Made by a program: the position numbers and the translations under genes. Below are positions 1 through 5,199 of a stretch of DNA of 5,466 bases, in pieces. The DNA comes from Thermodesulfovibrionia bacterium (lineage in GTDB: Bacteria > Nitrospirota > Thermodesulfovibrionia > UBA6902): assembly GCA_947258735.1 (NCBI GenBank), contig CAMYJJ010000203.1, positions 1-5,466 on the forward strand, in the 5' to 3' direction. Below the pieces are notes generated by a model, which saw only the letters and a list, made by a program, of their open reading frames with translations, ran no database searches and was not told where the DNA came from. The number at the start of each line of letters is the position of its first letter. The first letter of the stretch is position 1.

Positions 1-1
1 A

Positions 2-154
2 CAGACTCCTGGCATTTATATCGTTAAAGATGGAACTGGGTTGGAGGGCAAATGCAGTCGGAAAGGTGCGTCCCAATTTGCCGCTATATCAAATTTACAC
101 AAAATAGTTGACAGTATCAAAATAGGTGATATTTTTTTTAGCAAATTCAACTAA
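2..154 (+). CDS. 3' end of an unrecognised protein (partial)
   Basis: An open frame enters from the left edge and encodes 50 residues before a TAA stop at 152-154. The peptide begins QTPGIYIVKDGTG and ends DIFFSKFN; it has mixed hydrophobic and charged residues, no methionine and no membrane segment. I do not recognise the family. The stretch is AT-rich, more so than the genes downstream. The stop lies 26 bases before the next start codon, so the two genes could be co-transcribed. The frame is short enough to be open by chance, although its composition looks protein-like. The upstream sequence would settle it. Confidence 0.45.
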   Translation, partial: QTPGIYIVKDGTGLEGKCSRKGASQFAAISNLHKIVDSIKIGDIFFSKFN

Positions 155-180
155 CATGCTAAGCAATATTCAGAATTTAA

Positions 181-1299
181 ATGAACAATAGTAAAAGAAA
201 TAAAAGATGCCCCGGCAGACAGGCTGCTCTCAAACCGACACCTATCAAGAAAGGTATGACCGTTGATGAGGTTGTGGACGGTGCCATGTTTTCATTCAAT
301 GCAGGGAGTTTCAGAAAGGCATGTGAACTCTTTACAAAACAGATTGCAAAAAAAAATGTACGGATCGGGGTCTCTCTCTCCGGGGCGCTTGTACCTGCCG
401 GAATCGGGAGAAGCTGTCTGATTCCGCTGATAAGGGCCGGTCTGATTGACTGGATAGTATCAACGGGCGCAAATCTGTATCATGATCTTCATCACGTACT
501 GGGGTATGAATTCTGTAAGGGAAATGCCTTTGCTGATGATGAAGAGCTCAGGGGCAAAGGGATTATCCGTATACATGATATTTTTCTAAAGTATGATGCT
601 CTTATTGACACGGACATTTATGTGCGTGAGTTATTGAGAAAAAACATGAAAAGCCTTTCATCTCCATGCTCAAGCGCTGACATTCACGCGTTACTGGGCA
701 GGGAGATTATTCAAACAAATCCCGGGATAAAAGATGAGAGCCTGCTTGCCGTGGCATATGAAGAAGGAGTGCCTGTTCATACATCCTCTCCTGCAGATTC
801 AAGCATCGGCATGAATCTGGCTGCCCTGCAGCTCGAAGACGAACCGGTTCATCTTGACACGCATAAAGACATTAATGAAGTTACCGGGTATGTGTATGAT
901 ATTAAAAAGCGCAAAGGCAAAAGCGCAGTACTCTTACTGGGAGGGGGAAGTCCCAAAAACTTTGTGCTTCAGACCGAGCCGCATATCCAGGAAATCCTTG
1001 GCCTGCCTGAAGAAGGGCATGATTTCTTTATACAGTTTACTGATGCCCGTCCCGATACGGGCGGATTGAGCGGGGCAACTCCATCGGAAGCAGTGTCTTG
1101 GGGCAAGATCGATCCCACAGCGCTTTTCAATACCATCGTTTCCTACGGTGACTGCAGCCTGATGCTCCCTTTCTTTACAAGCTATATTTTAAACAGGGTC
1201 AGGCCCCGTTCACAGTCAGGATTAGTTAATAAACGTGATAAGCTGATGAGGCAGTTGAAGCAGGATTATAAGAACCTTGGCTCTTACAGAAAGACGTAA
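181..1299 (+). CDS. Deoxyhypusine synthase family protein (bacterial homologue, possibly polyamine-modifying)
   Basis: 372 residues, close to the usual family length. Deoxyhypusine synthase transfers the aminobutyl group of spermidine, with NAD, to a lysine of eIF5A. Bacteria lack eIF5A, and some bacterial homologues are instead linked to homospermidine-type polyamine synthesis (sometimes called SpeY). The C-terminal signature is clear: SGATPSEAVSWGKID at 297-311 holds the catalytic lysine (K309, equivalent to human K329), with W307 and E303 conserved. The Rossmann-like core shows SLSGALVPAG (65-74), STGANLYHD (94-102) and LLGGGSPKNF (252-261). By my hand alignment to the human enzyme, three spermidine-contact residues differ: D243 is M211, H288 is N260 and D316 is L296. 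This argues for a changed substrate. The ATG at 181 directly follows an in-frame TAA at 178-180, so it is the first possible start; no good ribosome binding site is seen. The residue-26 ATG would remove family-like sequence. No polyamine gene is adjacent. Confidence 0.9.
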   Translation: MNNSKRNKRCPGRQAALKPTPIKKGMTVDEVVDGAMFSFNAGSFRKACELFTKQIAKKNVRIGVSLSGALVPAGIGRSCLIPLIRAGLIDWIVSTGANLYHDLHHVLGYEFCKGNAFADDEELRGKGIIRIHDIFLKYDALIDTDIYVRELLRKNMKSLSSPCSSADIHALLGREIIQTNPGIKDESLLAVAYEEGVPVHTSSPADSSIGMNLAALQLEDEPVHLDTHKDINEVTGYVYDIKKRKGKSAVLLLGGGSPKNFVLQTEPHIQEILGLPEEGHDFFIQFTDARPDTGGLSGATPSEAVSWGKIDPTALFNTIVSYGDCSLMLPFFTSYILNRVRPRSQSGLVNKRDKLMRQLKQDYKNLGSYRKT

Positions 1300-1321
1300 C
1301 AATTCCTTTCCAATAAATAAT

Positions 1322-1357
1322 CCAGTTAATTTAAGGTTTAATTACCTGGGGTTTTAT
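1322..1357 (+). terminator. Possible weak terminator after the deoxyhypusine-synthase-like gene
   Basis: A 10-bp stem with one internal mismatch (CCAGTTAATT at 1322-1331 against AATTACCTGG at 1340-1349) closes an 8-base loop. It is followed by TTTTATT at 1352-1358. It lies 23 bases after the stop codon at 1299. The stem is AT-rich in its upper half and the T-tract is short, so termination would be weak. Confidence 0.35.
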
Positions 1358-1377
1358 TCCCTATGACTGGCACGTGT

Positions 1378-1438
1378 GTCATTCCGGTAGTCTTTTAAAC
1401 CGGTCGAATCGACCCGATCAACAGACCTCGGTAATGAC
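1378..1438. repeat. Small palindromic intergenic element with GTCATT ends
   Basis: A 61-bp stretch begins GTCATTCCGG and ends CGGTAATGAC, so its ends are imperfect inverted repeats. Inside is a perfect small hairpin, GGTCG-AAT-CGACC (1402-1414). The GTCATTCC end matches the larger element at 3999-4148, and both contain AGTCTTTT followed by AAA shortly inside. It looks like a short or decayed member of the same dispersed repeat type. Copy number in the genome cannot be seen from this window. Confidence 0.4.
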
Positions 1439-1477
1439 TGTAGGTTATATCCAATAGCTTGCAGGTTGTCTGTCAAT

Positions 1478-1559
1478 TGTCATCCTGAACTTGTTTCAGG
1501 ATCTCAGCTTTATGCAGCACATTGAAACTAAGAGATCCTGAAACAAGTTCAGGATGACA
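1478..1559. repeat. Perfect 28-bp inverted repeat (dispersed palindrome)
   Basis: Two perfect 28-base arms (1478-1505 and 1532-1559) surround a 26-base spacer (1506-1531). The left arm starts TGTCATCCTGAACTTG and ends CAGGATCTC. Within each arm, CCTGAA and TTCAGG make a second, nested palindrome. The CATCCTGAACTTGTTTCAGG type of sequence is familiar to me as an intergenic repeat in many environmental bacterial genomes, which suggests a MITE- or REP-like unit. As RNA it would form a very stable hairpin, but it has no T-tract and so is not a typical intrinsic terminator. It lies about 60 bp upstream of the response-regulator promoter. Confidence 0.8.
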
Positions 1560-1616
1560 CGGGCGCCAATTGTTGAACATCCTGTTTGCTGCAGGGGAGT
1601 TCCTTAGAAATATGTT

Positions 1617-1649
1617 CGTGACTTTTCTGTGATAATTGATGATTATAAT
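1617..1649 (+). promoter_or_regulatory. Putative promoter and regulator-binding repeats of the two-component operon
   Basis: A perfect TATAAT (-10) sits at 1644-1649, 38 bases before the response-regulator start. No good -35 lies at the expected distance (1621-1626 is ACTTTT). In its place are two 11-bp direct-repeat units, CGTGACTTTTC (1617-1627) and TGTGATAATTG (1628-1638), the second starting 16 bp before the -10. OmpR/PhoB-family regulators bind direct repeats of 11-bp period and commonly replace the -35 contact. The same word recurs with the same geometry before the spondin gene. I infer an activator-dependent, autoregulated promoter; the transcript would have a leader of about 30 bases. 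Confidence 0.5.
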
Positions 1650-1686
1650 AATATTGTAAATATGAACAGGATACAGGTATATATCT

Positions 1687-2403
1687 ATGAAAAAAAGTAT
1701 TCTGATAATCGAAGACAACAGGGAACTTGCCCGGCTCCTTGAGATGCATCTGCGGGACCTCTCCTTTAAGGTTGATATCGCATTGGACGGTGTTACCGGG
1801 GTAAAAAAGGCGGAAGCTGACACGTATCATCTTGTAATCCTCGATATTATGCTTCCCGGTCTTGACGGTCTGGAAATATGTAAGCGTTTGCGCAGTAATT
1901 CCTCCTATGTTCCCATATTAATGCTGACGTCAAAATCCTCGGAAATGGACCGTGTGGTCGGACTTGAACTTGGTGCTGATGATTATGTGACAAAACCTTT
2001 CAGCATAATGGAACTTATGGCAAGAGTGAAGGCAATTATGCGCCGGGTTGACAGTATGAAAAACCATGAAGAGGAAACTGTTCCCGAACATATCCGTGCA
2101 GGGGAGATGGTCATAGATATAGAAAAGAGGAGTGTCACTCTCAAAGGAAATACGGTAGATGTAACAATGAAGGAATTTGATCTCCTTTTACATTTTGCCC
2201 AGCATCCGGGACGTGTATATACCAGGGCACAATTGCTGGACTATGTGTGGGGATACAGTCATGAAGGGTATGAGCATACCGTCAATTCTCATATTAACCG
2301 TCTCCGTTCCAAGATAGAAGAAGACCCGGCTCAACCACGATATATCCTCACGGTCTGGGGAGTTGGATACAAATTCGCTGAATTCATTATTAATGGTGAC
2401 TGA
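1687..2403 (+). CDS. OmpR/PhoB-family DNA-binding response regulator
   Basis: 238 residues, the standard length for this family; a cytoplasmic transcription factor. The receiver domain (about 4-118) has the acidic pair E9/D10, the phospho-acceptor D53 in LVILDIMLPGLDG, T81 in LMLTSKS, and K103 in DDYVTKPF. A linker at about 120-135 leads to a C-terminal winged helix (about 137-232) with TMKEFDLLLHF (160-170), the recognition-helix region HTVNSHINRLRSKI (197-210) and the wing VWGVGYKF (223-230). All phosphorylation residues are intact. The start is supported by an immediate MKKSILIIEDN N-terminus; the ribosome site is weak (CAGG at 1674-1677). The stop overlaps the kinase start by one base, so this kinase is its evident partner. 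The 11-bp direct repeats upstream of this gene and of the spondin gene are its likely operators. PhoB, PhoP or ResD orthology cannot be assigned from the sequence. Confidence 0.96.
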   Translation: MKKSILIIEDNRELARLLEMHLRDLSFKVDIALDGVTGVKKAEADTYHLVILDIMLPGLDGLEICKRLRSNSSYVPILMLTSKSSEMDRVVGLELGADDYVTKPFSIMELMARVKAIMRRVDSMKNHEEETVPEHIRAGEMVIDIEKRSVTLKGNTVDVTMKEFDLLLHFAQHPGRVYTRAQLLDYVWGYSHEGYEHTVNSHINRLRSKIEEDPAQPRYILTVWGVGYKFAEFIINGD

Positions 2404-3881
2404 TGCTGAGATCACTCTATGCAAAACTGGCTCTTGTCCTGCTTGTACTATTTTTTTTAATCGGGATGTCTTTTATTATTATCAGCGTTTTTGCGACCGA
2501 GCAATATCAGCAGGAAGTCAACCAGAAACTGAACCGGGAACTTGCTGAACTTATCGTAGCTGAAAATAACATTCTGCAGGACAATCAGATCAACCAGAAA
2601 GCCCTGAAAGACATATTCCATATGCTCATGGTGATAAATCCAAGTATCGAGATCTATCTCCTTGACCGCGAAGGCAGCATCCTTGCTTTCTCTGCAGAGC
2701 CCGGCAAGGTGAAACGCAATAAAATTAACCTTGTACCGGTAAAACAGTTTATCAGCGGACAGTCTCTGCCCGTGTTTGGAGATGACCCCCGGGATGCCGA
2801 TGGGAAAAAAGTCTTCACGGCAGCCGCTATTAACACGGAGAAAAGACTTGAAGGATATCTCTACGTCATTCTGGGTGGTGAGATATATGACAATATCATT
2901 CAGAAAATACAGGGAAGTTATATTCTACAACTGAGTATCCGGGTGATAACCATCAGTCTTATTGTTGCATTGGCCGCGGGATTACTTATCTTCGCATTTC
3001 TGACGCGGCGGTTAAAACGCCTTGCAGCGGCAATGGATGAATACAAAAGTGGCATGCCACTGGACGAGCTTCGGATTCCTGTGAGCGAACACAACATTGC
3101 TAATGATGAAATAGACACACTGGGCATAACGTTCAGGCACATGACAAAACGAATCAACTCCCAGGTAAAAAAACTGGAACAATCCGATTCAATGCGGCGT
3201 GAACTGGTGGCAAATGTATCGCATGATCTCCGGACACCCCTGGCGACCATGCGGGGATATATTGAGACTCTTTTACTCAAGGACGAGAGCCTGTCAGCAG
3301 AGGAGCGGAGAGATTATCTGCAAATAGCTATCAATCATTGTGAGCGGCTCAGTAAGTTAATTTCTGACCTGTTTGAACTGGCGAAACTCGACGCCCGTGA
3401 AAGAGTTGTTCATTCTGAACCATTCAGCTTAAGCGAGCTGGTACAGGATGTAGTGCAGAAATTCAGGTTGACGGCAGAAAAGCAGATGACCAGTATTGTA
3501 ACGAATATCGGACAGGAGTTACCTTTTGCATATGCCGATATAGCGATGATCGAGAGGGTCCTGGAAAATCTCCTTGACAACGCACTCCGGTATACACCGG
3601 AAAAAGGATCAGTGAGCATTGTCCTGACAAACCATGATAATGACAGTATCACGGTTCAGGTCACTGATACAGGGTCCGGCATACCTGAGAATGAAATATC
3701 TCATATATTCAACCGGTTTTATACAACAGACAGAAGCCGGAAGGATGAGTCATCTCATTCAGGGCTGGGTCTGGCAATAACAAAAAAAATTCTGGAATTA
3801 CACGGTACATCCATCCATGTGAGGAGCGACCAGAATTCAGGCACCACATTTACATTTGAACTGCCTGTTTACAAAGGATAG
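2403..3881 (+). CDS. Membrane sensor histidine kinase
   Basis: 492 residues, an inner-membrane kinase that should phosphorylate the preceding regulator. Order of parts: membrane segment 1 at about 8-30; an extracytoplasmic sensor of about 148 residues (31-178); membrane segment 2 at about 179-200; HAMP at about 199-254; a dimerisation/phospho-acceptor helix with H274 in VSHDLRTPL (272-280); and a HATPase domain with N-box ENLLDNALRYTP (388-399), G1 DTGSGIP (422-428), F-box IFNRFYTTDRS (435-445) and G2 SGLGLAI (453-459). All catalytic motifs are intact. The sensor contains IEIYLLDREGSIL and later GYLYVIL, which resembles a PAS-like Cache fold (inference); the ligand is unknown. The ATG shares its A with the regulator's TGA (TGATG at 2401-2405), indicating translational coupling; GGTGA at 2395-2399 is a weak ribosome site. 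Confidence 0.96.
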   Translation: MLRSLYAKLALVLLVLFFLIGMSFIIISVFATEQYQQEVNQKLNRELAELIVAENNILQDNQINQKALKDIFHMLMVINPSIEIYLLDREGSILAFSAEPGKVKRNKINLVPVKQFISGQSLPVFGDDPRDADGKKVFTAAAINTEKRLEGYLYVILGGEIYDNIIQKIQGSYILQLSIRVITISLIVALAAGLLIFAFLTRRLKRLAAAMDEYKSGMPLDELRIPVSEHNIANDEIDTLGITFRHMTKRINSQVKKLEQSDSMRRELVANVSHDLRTPLATMRGYIETLLLKDESLSAEERRDYLQIAINHCERLSKLISDLFELAKLDARERVVHSEPFSLSELVQDVVQKFRLTAEKQMTSIVTNIGQELPFAYADIAMIERVLENLLDNALRYTPEKGSVSIVLTNHDNDSITVQVTDTGSGIPENEISHIFNRFYTTDRSRKDESSHSGLGLAITKKILELHGTSIHVRSDQNSGTTFTFELPVYKG

Positions 3882-3891
3882 AATCAAAGAT

Positions 3892-3966
3892 ACTGTTCAA
3901 CATTATTTAATGTTGCTCAACGTTGCTCATCATTGTTGAACAGTGGTTCAACGGTGGTTCAACATT
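3892..3966. repeat. GTTCAAC/GTTGAAC-rich repeat cluster after the kinase
   Basis: Starting 10 bases after the kinase stop, an inverted pair ACTGTTCAACA (3892-3902) and TGTTGAACAGT (3934-3944) brackets a 31-base loop. The loop contains a near-tandem GTTGCTCAAC / GTTGCTCATC (3912-3921, 3922-3931). Next come two tandem 11-bp-period copies of GTGGTTCAAC (3943-3952, 3954-3963). GTTCAACATT occurs at both ends (3895-3904 and 3957-3966). The inverted pair could make a hairpin in the kinase transcript, but it has no T-tract, so I call a repeat rather than a terminator. Confidence 0.55.
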
Positions 3967-3998
3967 CAATCAAAAGAACTCCTCAAAGCTCTGATGTT

Positions 3999-4148
3999 TG
4001 TCATTCCCGCGGTCTGTTGAGCGGGAATCCAGAGTCTTTTCAAAGGTACTGGAAGCTCGATGCGAGTCGGAGTTTAGTTGTCTCGACCGAGAGTCGCTCC
4101 GACCGGCTAAAGGACCTGCCTACCGGCAGGAAGGCTGCCGGAATGACA
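3999..4148. repeat. 150-bp MITE-like element with 9-bp terminal inverted repeats
   Basis: The ends are perfect inverted repeats, TGTCATTCC (3999-4007) and GGAATGACA (4140-4148). Internal hairpins are TTCCCGC/GCGGGAA (4004-4010 with 4021-4027), CCTGCC/GGCAGG (4115-4120 with 4125-4130), and the mutually exclusive CCGGCAG/CTGCCGG (4123-4129 with 4135-4141). The element encodes no transposase. Open frames across it are repeat-derived and not credible genes. GTCATTCC-ended palindromes of this kind are widespread intergenic repeats in environmental bacteria (general recollection). A T-rich run at 4151-4160 follows the right end, so the last hairpin may help stop transcripts coming from the kinase. 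No clear target-site duplication is visible. Confidence 0.6.
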
Positions 4149-4238
4149 TCTTTGTTTTTTATACTTTGCAACTCTGCTACGGGGGCGTTCATTGAAACTA
4201 CCTTGAACAATTGTTGAACTATCCTTTTATTTTTTCCC

Positions 4239-4293
4239 CGTGATATAAACGTTATATTTTCGTGATAGATGCGTGATCTTCTCCTGTTATCCT
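4239..4293 (+). promoter_or_regulatory. Four 11-bp direct repeats plus extended -10: operator/promoter of the spondin gene
   Basis: Four consecutive units of exactly 11 bp are CGTGATATAAA (4239), CGTTATATTTT (4250), CGTGATAGATG (4261) and CGTGATCTTCT (4272-4282). Three share CGTGAT and the fourth is one base off. Five bases after the last unit is TATCCT (4288-4293) preceded by TGT, an extended -10 form. Unit 4 starts 16 bp before the -10, the same as before the response-regulator gene. An 11-bp period places each unit on the same helix face and is the classical layout for OmpR/PhoB-family dimers (two dimers here). I infer a site for the adjacent regulator. Transcription would begin near 4300, giving a leader of about 125 bases. 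Confidence 0.6.
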
Positions 4294-4309
4294 CTTAATC
4301 AACAGGAGA
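4280..4309. other. 9-bp inverted repeat overlapping the putative -10
   Basis: TCTCCTGTT (4280-4288) and AACAGGAGA (4301-4309) are perfect inverted arms around a 12-base spacer that holds most of the putative -10. It could be a binding site for another regulator or incidental. The right arm's CAGGAGA also resembles a ribosome-site core. Only the symmetry itself is certain. Confidence 0.35.
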
Positions 4310-4321
4310 CAGGGACTGTTT

Positions 4322-4327
4322 TTGACA
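4322..4327 (+). promoter_or_regulatory. Isolated TTGACA (-35-like) in the leader
   Basis: A perfect TTGACA occurs here, but the hexamers 16-18 bp downstream (for example TACAGG at 4346-4351) are poor -10 matches, and TATACA at 4356-4361 is too far away. It may be a weak second promoter for the spondin gene or chance. Confidence 0.2.
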
Positions 4328-4363
4328 TCTCTCGATCTCCGGAAATACAGGCAGCTATACACG

Positions 4364-4420
4364 AAAGGAGGGATTGAAATAATTCTTGATATAACGCCTG
4401 CACAATAATTAAAGGAGGGA
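4364..4420 (+). promoter_or_regulatory. Duplicated Shine-Dalgarno: decoy/standby copy and functional copy
   Basis: The ten bases AAAGGAGGGA occur twice, at 4364-4373 and 4411-4420, 47 bp apart. The second is a near-ideal ribosome site five bases before the ATG at 4426 and fixes that start. The first has no ATG, GTG or useful TTG start after it (TTG at 4374-4376 in ATTGAAATAA stops after two codons). It could be a standby ribosome site, a relic of a leader peptide, or a local duplication. Confidence 0.6.
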
Positions 4421-4425
4421 GTAAA

Positions 4426-5124
4426 ATGAAAAATAAAGTATTAATAATTTTTACCTGTATTCTGGCAGTCTCTTTATTGAGTGTAAATGGATATGCTGAC
4501 AGGGGAGGGGGTTACTATAAAGTAACCATCACGAATATAACAGGCGGGCAGATTTTTACACCAGGTATTGTACTGAACCATAAAAAAGGTGTCAGGCTGT
4601 TTACGCTCGGTTCCCCGGCAAGCGGGTCACTGGCAACACTGGCAGAGTCAGGAAATACCGGGCCATTGTCCACGATGATGTCAGGGAATCCGAAAGTAGC
4701 AGATATTGCATTTTCTGACGATCTTCTGTTTCCCGGTGAGTCCACGACCGTGATGCTGGACCGTACAGGAGGTTTTCACTACATAAGCCTTGCTGCCATG
4801 ATGATACCGACAAATGACGGATTTATTGCACTGAACGGAGTTAAGGCTCCCCGTGGGCATAGATCATCAATGTATCTGTCACCTGCATATGACGCAGGAA
4901 GTGAGATGAATGATGAAATATGCGAAAACATTCCCGGTCCATTTTGTGGAGGTACTGTTCCGGGTGAGGATGACGGAGAAGGGTATGTGCATATTCATGA
5001 CGGCATCCATGGTATAGCAGATGTCCCGGAAGATATCTTTGACTGGCGCAATCCTGTGGCCAGGGTGGTCATCGAGAGCGTATTCCATGAATATGATGAT
5101 GACAGCGATGAGGATGATGATTAA
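4426..5124 (+). CDS. Secreted spondin-domain protein
   Basis: 232 residues, exported. A Sec signal peptide is plain: MKNK, a hydrophobic core at about 5-20, and likely cleavage after YA at residue 24. The mature part matches the bacterial Spondin_N type: YKVTITNITGGQIFTPG (31-47), a loop rich in G, S and L with LATLAESGNT (69-78), FPGESTTV (102-109), then FHYISLAAMMIPTNDGFIALNG (117-138) and YDAGSEMNDE (155-164). The spondin domain of F-spondin is a C2-like beta sandwich, and the acidic D/E/N loop may bind metal (inference). C166 and C174 are the only cysteines of the mature protein and could form a disulfide outside the cytoplasm. The C-terminus ends in a run of D/E (224-232). Bacterial members have no established function. 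The gene follows its own ideal ribosome site and an 11-bp-repeat promoter, and precedes msrB. Confidence 0.85.
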   Translation: MKNKVLIIFTCILAVSLLSVNGYADRGGGYYKVTITNITGGQIFTPGIVLNHKKGVRLFTLGSPASGSLATLAESGNTGPLSTMMSGNPKVADIAFSDDLLFPGESTTVMLDRTGGFHYISLAAMMIPTNDGFIALNGVKAPRGHRSSMYLSPAYDAGSEMNDEICENIPGPFCGGTVPGEDDGEGYVHIHDGIHGIADVPEDIFDWRNPVARVVIESVFHEYDDDSDEDDD

Positions 5125-5136
5125 TGGTATGATTAA

Positions 5137-5179
5137 TGAAGACAGCAGGTGGGATAGTATCTCACCTGTCCTGTCTTCA
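5137..5179 (+). terminator. Strong hairpin between the spondin gene and msrB (terminator or attenuator)
   Basis: TGAAGACAG (5137-5145) pairs perfectly with CTGTCTTCA (5171-5179). Inside it CAGGTG (5146-5151) pairs with CACCTG (5163-5168) across a two-base bulge, and the loop is 7-9 bases. It starts 12 bases after the spondin stop codon. The bases after it (GTTTCTATT) are only mildly T-rich, so it may be a leaky terminator or an mRNA-stabilising stem that sets a lower msrB level within one operon. Confidence 0.55.
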
Positions 5180-5199
5180 GTTTCTATTGGGAGGTAGAT

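Noticed and set aside
854..1069. Plus-strand 71-codon frame inside the deoxyhypusine-synthase-like gene
   Set aside because: Out-of-frame shadow of a well-supported gene with no protein-like features of its own.
1478..1559. CRISPR repeat or intrinsic terminator reading of the 28-bp arms
   Set aside because: There are only two copies, in inverted orientation with a 26-base spacer, and no T-tract follows; this is a palindrome, not an array or canonical terminator.
1473..1823. Minus-strand open frames of 116 and 93 codons across 1473-1830
   Set aside because: They combine the 28-bp palindrome with the antisense of the response-regulator gene; no family resemblance and no ribosome site.
4206..4215. 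AACAATTGTT perfect 10-bp palindrome as a regulator site
   Set aside because: Short and AT-rich, and part of the repeated TTGAAC/GTTGAAC word family of the region; not distinguishable from chance.
3933..4217. Open frame of 94 codons (and an overlapping 65-codon frame from 3998) after the kinase
   Set aside because: It runs through the GTTCAAC cluster and the 150-bp inverted-repeat element, has no ribosome site, and its peptide is the low-complexity product typical of translated intergenic repeats.
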